From an uncultured Clostridia bacterium (GTDB taxonomy: Bacteria > Bacillota > Clostridia > TANB77 > CAG-508): a stretch of DNA of 64,000 nt. The translations under genes were made by a program, and so were the position numbers. Below, piece by piece: positions 8,257-17,186 of the stretch (position 1 is its first letter; each line of letters starts with the position of its first letter). The stretch covers positions 27,110 through 91,109 of the forward strand of contig CAPYID010000004.1 in assembly GCA_948739805.1 (NCBI GenBank), given 5' to 3'. The notes below the pieces were generated by a model. That model saw nothing but the letters and a program-made list of their open reading frames with translations. It searched no databases and had not been told where the DNA came from.

Positions 8257-10887
8257 TTAAATATTTTCTATATTTTGAACAATGTCTTCAACTTCCTTTT
8301 TTTCTTGTTCTGATATTTCTTCTTTTTCTTCTTCTTCAAGCCATTTTATTAAGTTTAAATTTTGTACATCTAATAGCATCGGATGTTTTGGCATTACTCT
8401 AAATGTATAACCATAATCTCCTCCTGTTTTTAAAGTTATTTCTCCAGTATATAAATTATCTTCTTTTATGTCTCTTACCATAGGTGTGATATTTATATCT
8501 TCAAATGTTCCATCTGACATTATTTTAGCTGAATAAACCTCGACAGATATGCTATCTGGGCTTATATTTGGTAAATCTACTTTACAACTTACTTGTATTT
8601 TATTTCCAGCATCTATTGATATGTCTCTTATATTTCCTTTTTGCGTTATTCTTATACTGCTCCATTCATTTTTAACATTTGCTTTCCATTCATTATATCC
8701 AATAACATTTTCTAAATCTTTATAATAAGTATTATAAAGGTTGCATAATGGTAAATATAGTTTTTCAGTATAATCTACAACCATTCTGGCAGTACTATAC
8801 ATCCCTCCTGTTGATATAATTGAATTTTTCATTGTTTGTACCCAACTGTTTGAGAAATCTTCATCAAATTCTTTGTCATAATACATCGGTATAATTTTAT
8901 TTTCTAATGTGCTATATATACTTTGACAGTCAGCATTATCTTGAATATCATAAGATGTATATTCTTCATTTGTACCTATTATCCAACCATTCTTTTTATT
9001 ATATCCTTCTACCCACCAACCATCTAATATACTGAAATTTACTACTCCATTTACTGATGCTTTTTGTCCACTTGTTCCTGAGGCTTCCATTGGTCTTCTT
9101 GGATTGTTTAGCCATACATCTACACCACTTACTAAATATCTCGCCATTTCGATGTCATAGTCTTCTAATAAAAATATTTTTCCCTTAAATTGTGGTTTCA
9201 TTGATAGTTCATGTATTTGTCTTATTAATTCTTGACCTTCTATGTCTCTTGGATGTGCCTTTCCTGCAAATATTAATTGTACTGGTCTATCTTGATTATT
9301 TAAGATTTCTGTAATTCTTTCTAAATCTCTAAATATTAATGTTGCTCTTTTATATGTAGCAAATCTTCTTGCAAACCCTATTGTTAATGCATTTGGATTA
9401 AGTTTTGATGTTATTTGCATTATCTCATCATATGATGTTCCATTTCTTCTCAATCTATTTGTTACATTTTCTTTTACTAATTTTAATAATTTTTCTTTTC
9501 TTGAAATATGAGCATTCCATAAATCTGCATTTGGTATATCTTGTATCTTTTTCCATGTTTCTTCTTCATGAATTTTGTCTTGCCAATATGGTGCTAAGTA
9601 ATCATTATATAATTCCTTTAGTCTTGGAGCTAACCATGAACATGTATGGATACCATTTGTTACATGTGTGATTGGCGATTCGTTTGAGGCAATATCTGGC
9701 CAACATTCACCAAATAGTTCTCTTGATACTTCTCCATGTAGTTTACTTACTCCATTTTTCTTTCCTGCTATTTTTAGAGCTAGTATTCCCATATTAAAAC
9801 CACTCTCAGTTGGTTGATTTGGTGCTACACCTAGTCTTAAGAATTCTTCTCTTTCAATTCCTAATGATGTCCAGAAATTTTTGAAATATTTATCTATTAA
9901 GTCTATATTAAATATATCATTTCCTGCTGGTACTGGTGTGTGCGTTGTAAATACAGTTTGTGCTGTTACTATATCTCTTGCTATTTTAAATGCTATTTTT
10001 TTGTCTTCTATTAGTTCTCTCATTAGTTCTAATAGTAAGAATGCTGAATGTCCCTCATTCATATGGTATACTGTTGGTTTTAGTCCTAGCTCTTTTATTA
10101 GTTTAGTTCCTGCCATTCCTAAAACAATTTCTTGTCTTATTCTCATGTCTTGGTCTCCACCATATAGCCTTTTTGTGATTTCTCTTAAATCCTCATCACT
10201 ATTTTCTGGAATGTCTGAGTCCATTAAGTATAGTCTTATTCTTCCTACATTTACTTGCCATACCTTTAAGTATACTCTTCTTCTTTGTATTTTTTCTGAA
10301 ATGATTAAGTCATTTCCACTTGCATCTTTTGCTGGTATTATTGGAAGATTTTCTAAGTCTATGTCTGTATAAACTGATTCTTGTCTTCCTTCTTTATTTA
10401 TTACTTGGTGGAAATATCCATTTTTATATAGTAACCCCACTCCTACTAGTGGAAGTCCTAAGTCACTTGCTGCTTTTAAGTGGTCTCCTGATAGTATTCC
10501 AAGTCCTCCTGAGTATATAGATAAAATTTGGTCTAATCCATATTCTGCTGAAAAGTATGCGATTAAATCGTTTTTATTTTCTGGATATTTTTTACTAAAC
10601 CAAGTTGTTTTACTGTTCATATAATTTTCAAAATTTTCTACAACTTTATCATATTCTTTTAAAAAGTTTGTGTCTTTTGCATATTGCTCTAGTTTTTCTT
10701 GAGATATTAGTTTTAAAAATTTGACTGGGTTTTTGTTTACTTGTTCCCATAAGTCAATGTCAATTTCTTTAAGTAGCTTTAATAAGTCTGTGTTCCATGT
10801 CCACCAAAGATTATATGCCATGTCCATTAATTTATTAATTCTTTTTGGTAATTGTGGATTAACTGTAATTCTATTAAATATATACAT
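8257..10887 (-). CDS. glgP: Alpha-glucan (glycogen/maltodextrin) phosphorylase
   Basis: Phosphorolyses alpha-1,4-glucan to glucose 1-phosphate with pyridoxal phosphate. At 876 aa this is the GT35 subtype with an N-terminal DUF3417-like region (PKRINKLMDMAYNLWWTWN). Visible family motifs are FSAEYGLDQILSIYSGGLGILSGDH-like sequence at about 110-135, MNEGHSAFL, TTHTPVPAGND, and the PLP-site region GTSGQKASVNGVVNFS. The start has an AAAGGAGGAATA site. It is monocistronic: its own promoter lies upstream and a terminator downstream. No other glycogen genes are in the window, so whether it degrades stored or imported glucan is open. Confidence 0.97.
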   Translation of the reverse strand: MYIFNRITVNPQLPKRINKLMDMAYNLWWTWNTDLLKLLKEIDIDLWEQVNKNPVKFLKLISQEKLEQYAKDTNFLKEYDKVVENFENYMNSKTTWFSKKYPENKNDLIAYFSAEYGLDQILSIYSGGLGILSGDHLKAASDLGLPLVGVGLLYKNGYFHQVINKEGRQESVYTDIDLENLPIIPAKDASGNDLIISEKIQRRRVYLKVWQVNVGRIRLYLMDSDIPENSDEDLREITKRLYGGDQDMRIRQEIVLGMAGTKLIKELGLKPTVYHMNEGHSAFLLLELMRELIEDKKIAFKIARDIVTAQTVFTTHTPVPAGNDIFNIDLIDKYFKNFWTSLGIEREEFLRLGVAPNQPTESGFNMGILALKIAGKKNGVSKLHGEVSRELFGECWPDIASNESPITHVTNGIHTCSWLAPRLKELYNDYLAPYWQDKIHEEETWKKIQDIPNADLWNAHISRKEKLLKLVKENVTNRLRRNGTSYDEIMQITSKLNPNALTIGFARRFATYKRATLIFRDLERITEILNNQDRPVQLIFAGKAHPRDIEGQELIRQIHELSMKPQFKGKIFLLEDYDIEMARYLVSGVDVWLNNPRRPMEASGTSGQKASVNGVVNFSILDGWWVEGYNKKNGWIIGTNEEYTSYDIQDNADCQSIYSTLENKIIPMYYDKEFDEDFSNSWVQTMKNSIISTGGMYSTARMVVDYTEKLYLPLCNLYNTYYKDLENVIGYNEWKANVKNEWSSIRITQKGNIRDISIDAGNKIQVSCKVDLPNISPDSISVEVYSAKIMSDGTFEDINITPMVRDIKEDNLYTGEITLKTGGDYGYTFRVMPKHPMLLDVQNLNLIKWLEEEEKEEISEQEKKEVEDIVQNIENI

Positions 10888-10940
10888 AAAAATATATTCC
10901 TCCTTTTGTTTTTTACAAGTCCTTTGTTTTTAATATATTT

Positions 10941-10969
10941 ATTATCTATTAAAATAGTGAAAATGTCAA
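10941..10969 (-). promoter_or_regulatory. Sigma-A promoter of glgP
   Basis: TTGACA, 17-base spacer, GATAAT on the minus strand, 54 bp before the glgP start. This is one of the best promoter matches in the window. Confidence 0.7.
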
Positions 10970-11009
10970 TCGGTTTTTGGTATTTTTTGTTCTTTTTAAA
11001 TGTCAACAA

Positions 11010-11036
11010 GGATGGAAACTTTTTTTGTTTCCATCC
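11010..11036. terminator. Hairpin after the 65-aa gene
   Basis: GGATGGAAAC / GTTTCCATCC with a T7 loop, 24 bp downstream of the small gene at 11060-11257. It probably ends that transcript, although the following T run is weak. Confidence 0.55.
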
Positions 11037-11059
11037 CCATTTTTTAATCTGCAGTTTTT

Positions 11060-11257
11060 TTACTTGCTCTTCTCTAATTCCTCGACAAACTTTTGTACTG
11101 TTCCAAAATCTTTAGTAACTTCACTTTCCCCTGTCAGGAACCGATACTCGCCGTTATCCTCTCCTAACAGTTCTACTGTTATTTTCCTTCCGTCGTCTCT
11201 TCTGTACTCTACTTTAGCCATTACAAATTTCTTTTGTGTTACTTCGATAATTTCCAT
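11060..11257 (-). CDS. Small hypothetical protein, 65 aa
   Basis: A compact soluble protein (MEIIEVTQKKFVMAKVEYRR, then a region with LGEDNGEYRFLTGESEV) that looks like a small beta-rich domain with a helical end. The ribosome binding site TAGGAGAAAG precedes the ATG. It sits alone between glgP and the spoIIIA operon and has its own downstream hairpin. It is the only intact gene in which I found an in-frame CGG codon (codon 39, Arg by the standard code). Reading +1 there would terminate after two residues. The family is not recognised. Confidence 0.6.
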   Translation of the reverse strand: MEIIEVTQKKFVMAKVEYRRDDGRKITVELLGEDNGEYRFLTGESEVTKDFGTVQKFVEELEKSK

Positions 11258-11413
11258 TTTCTTTCTCCTATACTATGAAAGAAAGACCTATACAAGCGTC
11301 TTTCGACAGTAAGTTACTAAAACATTATATACTATTTTACATAAAATTACAAGCATTTTTATGTAATTTCAGGGAAATTTAAATTTATATTTCTATCATC
11401 TAATTTCTAACAT

Positions 11414-12040
11414 CTATTTCACTGAAATATGTATATTGTCTGCACTTGCTTCTAGTTCTCTAGATATTATGTTTTGAATCTGAGCAATTTCTTCTTGTGA
11501 TAAATCTTGTTTTCCTATTATTACACTTATACTTTTATCATTTACAAATATTATACATTTTTCAAATCCTTTTGCTAGTAATAAGTTTTCTGATATCATT
11601 ACTGAATTTTGTTCTTTATTTACTCTTGCAATTTCTTGTGTAGTAATTGCTTTTTGCTCTTCTGATACATTTGGGTTTTCTATTATTTTTTGATAGTTTT
11701 CTAATACTTGTGAATACATATTTGTTCTGTCTAATTTGGCTGATACGAAATATCCATCGTCTTCTTTTGTTTCTTTCTTTTCTTCTTCTTTTTTCTCTTC
11801 TTCGCTAAATACTTCTTGAGTTTGCTCTTGATTATCACTTACTAATTTTGCATCTCCAAGTTTTGCTATTTCTTCTTGTTGTTCTTCTGTGTTTGGATTT
11901 GAAGCTACCTCTTCTTGATTTGTAATTTCTGAACTTACTTGTTCTGTTTTGTTTTTCCCTATATAGTCTAAGTACCCTGCTGTTACTAGCATTAATGCTA
12001 TTACCAATATGGTTAATTCATTTTTTTTAATTATTTTCAT
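11414..12040 (-). CDS. spoIIIAH: Stage III sporulation protein AH
   Basis: The mother-cell partner of SpoIIQ, forming the channel between mother cell and forespore during engulfment. The 208-aa product has a single N-terminal membrane helix (ELTILVIALMLVTAGYLDYI), an acidic Glu-rich linker at about 40-95, and a C-terminal YscJ-like domain (KGFEKCIIFVNDKSISVII, then IQNIISRELEASADNIHISVK). Length and order match the family. It is the last gene of the spoIIIA operon. Confidence 0.93.
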   Translation of the reverse strand: MKIIKKNELTILVIALMLVTAGYLDYIGKNKTEQVSSEITNQEEVASNPNTEEQQEEIAKLGDAKLVSDNQEQTQEVFSEEEKKEEEKKETKEDDGYFVSAKLDRTNMYSQVLENYQKIIENPNVSEEQKAITTQEIARVNKEQNSVMISENLLLAKGFEKCIIFVNDKSISVIIGKQDLSQEEIAQIQNIISRELEASADNIHISVK

Positions 12041-12128
12041 AATTTTATTTCCTCCTATTGTATATTTTTATTTTAAATGTGTATATTACACATATTTTAA
12101 TTGCAAAAGAATTGTTATTTCACAATTA

Positions 12129-12728
12129 TCAGTTCATTTCAAAGACCTGAACTTTGTATGTCGCTAACCCTGTAATCGCTTCTACTGCTGATATTATATT
12201 GCTTTTTACCGTTGCGTTTGAAGCACCTTCTGCAATTACTATTGCACCTTTTACTACTGGATTTATTACTGTTTGTGTTTCTATTTTTGAACCATCTGAA
12301 TATACAATTTCTTTTGATGTATCTTTTTCTTCTATAACTCTAGTGCCTCCCTCTGAGTCTGTTTCTTGTGTTGTTGATACTTTCGAGTTTTCATTTTGCA
12401 TTGGTACTATTTCACTTCCTTTCGAATATGTAAGCATTACATTTACTTTTCCTACTCCTTCCATTTTTGATAATATCTCTTCTAATTTTGTTTCTAATTC
12501 ATCTACTGTTACTTTTTTCTTATCATCTTTATTATCTGCTAATATTTTGTATCCTGAACTTTCTTCTGATTTGTTATCTTTTGTTTTTGTATCATCTTTC
12601 CAGATTGTATTTATTGCAATTAATGTTACTATTAGTATTATTATAAATACCACTAGACTTTCTATCTTCTTTTTATCTGTTTTTCCTTGATATTTGGATT
12701 TTATCATTTGCATTTTTTCTTTTAACAT
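12129..12728 (-). CDS. spoIIIAG: Stage III sporulation protein AG
   Basis: Forms a large ring in the mother-cell membrane as part of the SpoIIIA-SpoIIQ feeding-tube complex. The 199-aa product has one membrane helix at about 25-45 (LVVFIIILIVTLIAINTIW), a charged linker, and the conserved ring-building motif region (LEEILSKMEGVGKVNVMLTY, then INPVVKGAIVIAEGA and VKSNIISAVEAITGL). It is seventh in the operon, 69 bp after spoIIIAF. Confidence 0.94.
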   Translation of the reverse strand: MLKEKMQMIKSKYQGKTDKKKIESLVVFIIILIVTLIAINTIWKDDTKTKDNKSEESSGYKILADNKDDKKKVTVDELETKLEEILSKMEGVGKVNVMLTYSKGSEIVPMQNENSKVSTTQETDSEGGTRVIEEKDTSKEIVYSDGSKIETQTVINPVVKGAIVIAEGASNATVKSNIISAVEAITGLATYKVQVFEMN

Positions 12729-12797
12729 ATTTCATACCATTCCTTTCTTGTAGACCAACATTTGTTGGAGAAGAATTGTTAAAATTACTTTTATATA

Positions 12798-13409
12798 TCA
12801 TCTTATTGAAATTTGCTTGTTGTTTATACCATATTCTTCACTCATAAACATTTTTATCTCACGCTCCTCTTCTTCTGTTAATTGTCTTTTTATTGTTGAA
12901 TTAGTTTGTTCTCCAATTTTTATTTTATTAACTGCTATTTCATTTTTTTCATTTTCATTATTATCTTCATTTGCTTTTTTTGATATATTAAGTTCTATAT
13001 TTTCAATTCTTCCATATTGTTCATTATTTTCTTCTAGATTAACTTCTAATTTTATGTTGCTTACAATATAACCTTTTTCTCTTAATTTATTTTCCATATC
13101 TTGTTTTAAATTTAATTTATATGTTTCTTCGAAATTATTTGTTTCTATTTTTTCTACACTACTTTCTAAGTTTTGATATATTTCACTACTTGTTAGATAA
13201 TTCTCATAATCTATATTTGCAAAGTCTAAATTTTTTCCACCTATTAGTTTTAATCCTGGAGCAATAATTGTGTATACAACATATATTCCTATTACTGTTT
13301 TTATATATTTTGTGCTTTTACTATTAGGAGATAATATCATTTCTAGTATAATTGCAACTACGACACTTACTATTACTTGACGTGCCCATGAACTAATATA
13401 TGTAATCAT
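12798..13409 (-). CDS. spoIIIAF: Stage III sporulation protein AF
   Basis: A membrane component of the SpoIIIA complex with two N-terminal helices (SSWARQVIVSVVVAIILEMIL, then TVIGIYVVYTIIAPGLKLI) and a C-terminal ring-type domain containing FEETYKLNLKQDMENKLREKGY. At 203 aa it is of family length. The start has a GGGAGAAATATA site. It follows spoIIIAE by 15 bp, so translation is closely linked. Confidence 0.92.
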   Translation of the reverse strand: MITYISSWARQVIVSVVVAIILEMILSPNSKSTKYIKTVIGIYVVYTIIAPGLKLIGGKNLDFANIDYENYLTSSEIYQNLESSVEKIETNNFEETYKLNLKQDMENKLREKGYIVSNIKLEVNLEENNEQYGRIENIELNISKKANEDNNENEKNEIAVNKIKIGEQTNSTIKRQLTEEEEREIKMFMSEEYGINNKQISIR

Positions 13410-13424
13410 TATATTTCTCCCTTC

Positions 13425-14555
13425 TTATATGTTTGAGACTTTTATTACTATTGTTACTCCTATTATTAACATTACAGATATTGAGCATACCATTGCTAAT
13501 AATACTTTAAAGGTATCCCTCATCTGTTCTATAATGTCTATTATTTTTTTGTCTGCTATTGGTTGACATACTGCTGATAAAATATGATAAAGGACTGTAA
13601 GTACTGCTAGTCTAATTATTGGCATTGCACATATTCCAATTATTACAATTACACCTATTATTCCAACTGCATTTTTTAGTACTATTCCACTTCCTAATAC
13701 CATTTCTGTTGTATCACTTAGAATTTTTCCTACTACTGGAATAGCATTTGATACTACTGCTTTTGTAGTTTTTGTAGTGATTTTATCAACATGTCCTGTT
13801 AAACTGCTTTCTAATGATAGTACACTTGTAAATACGGTTAATACTATTCCTAATATCCATACTACACTAGATTTAAAAGTTTTTGCTATTTTATCTATTT
13901 GGACTTTGTCAGATATTTTTGATATTATTCCTAGTGATGTTCCAATTAGTACCATTGGTAGTAAAAATGCTGAAATAAATTTTCCTATAAATGTTATCAT
14001 TACTAGTAGAATAGTTTGTACTGTGCTTGCTGTTACTAGATTTCCTGTTATCATCATTAATGTTAGTAATAGTGGTATTAATGAATATGAAAATCCAACT
14101 AAGTTTTGTATTGTATCTTTTATACTAGATATTATTCCTGCAAAGTTCGTCATTATTAATGTTACAATTAATATATACTGAACGAAATATGTAATTTGGC
14201 TTATTCCGCCATTTTCTAATCCATCACTTACACTTTTAAAAATACTATGTACAACTATAATTATTATTATGCTGGCAATCATTATAATTTGATTTTTTAT
14301 TTCTATTCCTAAAAGATTTACTATTTTCTTTGCAATGTTTGCTTCATCTATGTCTCCTGTAACTGCAGAACTTAATACATCTGAAAAATCTATGTCTTTA
14401 AATACATTGTCTGTGTATTTTTGTGCTTCTGTTATAAATGATGATATGTCTAACATTTCTTCTGCAGATTGTATTATTTCTTCACTTGCTAAAGATGTAG
14501 TTGGTATAGCAAATACTAATATTAACATTATCAGTAAAATTCTTTTTAACTTCAT
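13425..14555 (-). CDS. spoIIIAE: Stage III sporulation protein AE
   Basis: A polytopic membrane protein of the mother-cell SpoIIIA complex. It has a signal-like N-terminus (RILLIMLILVFAIPTTSLA) and many hydrophobic segments, including SYSLIPLLLTLMMITGNLV and a C-terminal helix LLAMVCSISVMLIIGVTIV. I chose the ATG at 14555 because AAAAGGA is 12 bases upstream; the ATG at 14567 directly abuts that site. Length (376 aa) is normal. It is the fifth gene of the operon. Confidence 0.93.
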   Translation of the reverse strand: MKLKRILLIMLILVFAIPTTSLASEEIIQSAEEMLDISSFITEAQKYTDNVFKDIDFSDVLSSAVTGDIDEANIAKKIVNLLGIEIKNQIIMIASIIIIIVVHSIFKSVSDGLENGGISQITYFVQYILIVTLIMTNFAGIISSIKDTIQNLVGFSYSLIPLLLTLMMITGNLVTASTVQTILLVMITFIGKFISAFLLPMVLIGTSLGIISKISDKVQIDKIAKTFKSSVVWILGIVLTVFTSVLSLESSLTGHVDKITTKTTKAVVSNAIPVVGKILSDTTEMVLGSGIVLKNAVGIIGVIVIIGICAMPIIRLAVLTVLYHILSAVCQPIADKKIIDIIEQMRDTFKVLLAMVCSISVMLIIGVTIVIKVSNI

Positions 14556-14631
14556 TTTTACTCTCATTCCTTTTCAAAGCACAAATTAAATTGGAAAAGA
14601 ATTGTTAAAATTATTTTTCAATTTTTCTTCT

Positions 14632-15018
14632 TTAGGGTAAAACATGTACAATAGTCTCAAGCAATGCTGATATTATAGGTATTGACATTGATATTATTAT
14701 TACTTTTCCTCCCAAATCTACTTTTGATGCAATAGCACTTTCTCCTGAGTCTTTACATATACTTACTGCAAATTCTGTTAAAAATGCAATACCTGTAATT
14801 TTTATCAGGACTGTTAGAAATCCATTTGTATCACTAACTTTGTTTGATAATTCTGTTAATAACTGTATTATTCCACTTAGTCTTGTCATAACAAGTCCTA
14901 AAATAATAATTCCAGCACAAATTGATACATATATTGTGAATTCTGGTCTATATTGTTTTAGAATAATAACTATTATTACTGCAATTAAGCCAATTCCAAT
15001 AATTTTAATAATATCCAT
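14632..15018 (-). CDS. spoIIIAD: Stage III sporulation protein AD
   Basis: A small polytopic membrane protein (128 aa) with four hydrophobic segments. The conserved core ITGIAFLTEFAVSICKDSGESAIASKVDLGGK is partly visible at about 72-103, and the end SIPIISALLETIVHVLP is typical. It acts in the SpoIIIA channel. The start has AAAGGAATG upstream. A 60-bp gap to spoIIIAE carries a short motif that recurs in two other gaps of this operon. Confidence 0.93.
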   Translation of the reverse strand: MDIIKIIGIGLIAVIIVIILKQYRPEFTIYVSICAGIIILGLVMTRLSGIIQLLTELSNKVSDTNGFLTVLIKITGIAFLTEFAVSICKDSGESAIASKVDLGGKVIIISMSIPIISALLETIVHVLP

Positions 15019-15073
15019 ATTTACATATCATTCCTTTTTTGATGAACCAATTTAGTATTTTTTATGAAGGATT

Positions 15074-15097
15074 GGCGATTGATAATCGCCCCTACAT
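15074..15097. repeat. REP-like hairpin in the spoIIIAC-AD gap
   Basis: GGCGATT-GAT-AATCGCC followed by the constant CCTACA flank. It lies within the operon, so it is transcribed and could form an mRNA hairpin. Confidence 0.6.
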
Positions 15098-15145
15098 TAC
15101 CCAATCTATTTCTTTGAATAATAATAATTATTATTATTCAACTAT

Positions 15146-15340
15146 TTATAAATTAAATAAAGTTCTGACAGTATCAAACAATGTGCTAATTTCTTTGATT
15201 ACTAAACTTAATACTATAACTAGTCCTGCTAAAGTAGTCATCATTGCTTGGTCTTCTCTACCTGCTCTAACCAATACTTGATGTAATACTGCAACTAAAA
15301 TTCCTATTGCAGCAATTTTAAATAATAAATTAATATCCAT
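15146..15340 (-). CDS. spoIIIAC: Stage III sporulation protein AC
   Basis: A 64-aa protein with two membrane helices (INLLFKIAAIGILVAVLHQVL and ALAGLVIVLSLVI-like second helix) around the charged hinge RAGREDQA, the diagnostic layout. The start is the ATG at 15340: GGAGG lies eight bases upstream, whereas the ATG at 15355 overlaps that site. It acts with SpoIIIAD in the mother-cell membrane. Confidence 0.93.
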   Translation of the reverse strand: MDINLLFKIAAIGILVAVLHQVLVRAGREDQAMMTTLAGLVIVLSLVIKEISTLFDTVRTLFNL

Positions 15341-15437
15341 GTAAACATCCTCCATTTTTTCATTACTTTTTAATGTGATATTGGACCAGAACTTTCATTT
15401 TTCTAATCTCTTAAAACATAGAAATTATTTCTTAATA

Positions 15438-15948
15438 TTATATTAAAATGATGACTAGTCCTACCCCTGTTAGCATTCCCAGAGTCTTGTACAATTTTTT
15501 GTTTTTATTCTCCTCTGCTTGTGCTTGTTGTATTTGTGTTTCCAAAAATCCTTGTGTTAGTTTTATTTTACCAAGTTGTCCTTGTAAATTAGTTTGTCCT
15601 AATATTTTCCCGAAAGTCTTTTATTATATCTATATCTTCTTTAAGTAAATTTGTTTGTGATATATCTATAGAATATTCCCATGCTTCTTTTGCAGATGTC
15701 TCTTTCATTTTTACTGCTGCTATTTTAAAAATGCTTCCAATTTCTCTTTTTATGTTATTGGAAATTTCTATAAAAATATCTGCTATTGGCTCATATGTAT
15801 ATTCTATCTTCGCCTCAAAAAAATTAAGGGCTTTTTTCATTTCACATAATTGTATAGTTCTATTTTTATATTTATTAGATATCATTATTCCTACTAATGT
15901 GGAGCCACCAAATATTGAGCATAATATAATACTTTTTATAAATAGCAT
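15438..15948 (-). CDS. spoIIIAB: Stage III sporulation protein AB, broken by one extra base
   Basis: Codons 1-112 from ATG 15948 give the N-terminal half (signal-anchor SIILCSIFGGSTLVGIMIS, then FEAKIEYTYEP and DIIKDF). At codon 113 the frame reads CGG and stops shortly afterwards (RENIRTN). Removing the C at plus position 15612 (G on plus) gives DFGKILGQTNLQGQLGKIKL and then a normal C-terminus KLYKTLGMLTGVGLVIILI ending at 15438. This restores the conserved FG..LG motif and the family length (about 170 aa). The rest of the operon is intact. The extra base is either translational (+1 shift), a real mutation or a sequencing error. Confidence 0.9.
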
Positions 15949-15978
15949 ACTCAATTTCCCCTTTCTAAATATATATAT

Positions 15979-16908
15979 TCATTGCTTGTACTTTTTAGAA
16001 CTATCTTTTTCCAATCTGTCCAAATGGTATATATTCTTTATTCTTCCTTTATTTGATTTATCAAGGAAAATTATTATTTCAAATATATTTAATTCTATTA
16101 TTTTTTTTAAATATAAATTCATATTTATATCATCTAAAGTTTCTCCATGTGCTGTAAAGATTCCTTTTACTCCACATGATGTGGCATAATTAATAGCTTT
16201 TATATCTTCTATGTTTCCTATCTCGTCTGCAACTATTATTTGTGGTGCCATAGACCTTATTAACATTTCCATTCCTAACCATTTAGGGACATTATCTAAA
16301 ATATCAGTTCTTATTCCTACATCGTTTTGTGGAATTCCTTTATACATTGCTGCAATTTCTCCTCTCTCGTCTGATACCCCTATTGTTTTACCTTTAAAAT
16401 TTATGTATTCAATACCTGTACTAAGTTGCCTTATTAAGTCTCTCAAAATTGTAGTTTTCCCTGCTCCTGGGGGTGAGACTATTAAAGTAGTAAATATGTT
16501 GTCATTTTCGATATCAATTATATGTTTTAATACTTCATTTGCTGCTCCAATTTTTTGTTTTGATATTCTAAAGTTTAAACTATATATGTGTGAAATATTT
16601 ATTACTTTGTCATCTTCTATAACACAGTTTCCTGTAATTCCTACCCTATGCCCGCCTTTTATTGTTATATATCCATGATTTATTTCGTTTTGATAGGCAT
16701 AGACTGAGTTCTCACATACAAATTGCAATATTTCTTTTGTATCTTGATTTGTAACTTTATATTCTATTATTTCTTCTTTATTATTAAATTTTAAAATTAT
16801 TGGACAATCTACTCTTATTCTTATTTCTTCTAAATAACTAAAATCTTGTCCTAATTTGTTACTTATTTTTTCTCTTATCCTTAATGGGAAGTATTTTAAA
16901 ATTTCCAT
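15979..16908 (-). CDS. spoIIIAA: Stage III sporulation protein AA, ATPase
   Basis: A secretion-type ATPase (GspE/VirB11-like) that energises the SpoIIIA channel. The start is the ATG at 16908, with AAAAGGAGATAAA upstream; an in-frame start at 16980 lies inside a repeat element. The 309-aa product shows Walker A SPPGAGKTT, the Walker B region SMAPQIIVADEIGN and the motif GVSDERGEIAAMYKGIPQNDVG. It is the first gene of the operon. The hydrophobic core YAYQNEINHGYITIKGGHRVGITG lies before the ATP-binding domain, as usual. Confidence 0.95.
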   Translation of the reverse strand: MEILKYFPLRIREKISNKLGQDFSYLEEIRIRVDCPIILKFNNKEEIIEYKVTNQDTKEILQFVCENSVYAYQNEINHGYITIKGGHRVGITGNCVIEDDKVINISHIYSLNFRISKQKIGAANEVLKHIIDIENDNIFTTLIVSPPGAGKTTILRDLIRQLSTGIEYINFKGKTIGVSDERGEIAAMYKGIPQNDVGIRTDILDNVPKWLGMEMLIRSMAPQIIVADEIGNIEDIKAINYATSCGVKGIFTAHGETLDDINMNLYLKKIIELNIFEIIIFLDKSNKGRIKNIYHLDRLEKDSSKKYKQ

Positions 16909-16929
16909 TTTATCTCCTTTTAAATTTGT

Positions 16930-17119
16930 GTTTATGGGGATGATTATATGTTTTAAAGTTGTAGAAGAACCCTCAGTCACTGCGTGACAGCTCCCTTAGA
17001 TAAGGGAGCCAAGGTGGTAGAGCAGATTCTTGTCTCCCTTACTCAAGGGAGGTGGCAACTGAAGGCTGACAGAGGGTTTTAGAAGGCATAGAAGTGGATT
17101 ATTCATCCCTACAACCCCC
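16930..17119. mobile_element. Nested MITE-like element upstream of spoIIIAA
   Basis: An outer pair of imperfect inverted ends (GTTTATGGGGATGATTATATG at about 16930 and the reverse complement of GTGGATTATTCATCCCTAC at about 17092) encloses an inner element at 16968-17078. The inner element starts AACCCTCAGTCACTG and ends CTGACAGAGGGTT, with internal CTCCCTTAGATAAGGGAG and CTCCCTTACTCAAGGGAG hairpins. No coding capacity is present. The inner type resembles the CCCTC-GTCA palindromic repeats common in gut Clostridia. Confidence 0.65.
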
Positions 17120-17138
17120 AATTTATAAAATTAAAAAT

Positions 17139-17182
17139 AAAAACCCAGCATATACATATTAATATGTATATGCTGGGTTTTT
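17139..17182 (-). terminator. Strong terminator of the radical SAM gene
   Basis: A 22-bp perfect palindrome (AAAAACCCAGCATATACATA and its complement), followed on the minus strand by TTTTTATTTTTAATTTT. It lies directly after the stop at 17187. Confidence 0.85.
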
Positions 17183-17186
17183 ATTT

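Noticed and set aside
11141..11143. CGG as a fully unassigned codon
   Set aside because: One in-frame CGG occurs in the 65-aa gene and reads naturally as Arg, so I only propose that CGG is rare or slow, not unassigned.
11297..11330. Fourth copy of the AAGTTTTCGA motif
   Set aside because: TCTTTCGACAGTAAG matches part of the consensus, but the CAAGGGCTAG half is missing, so chance similarity is likely.
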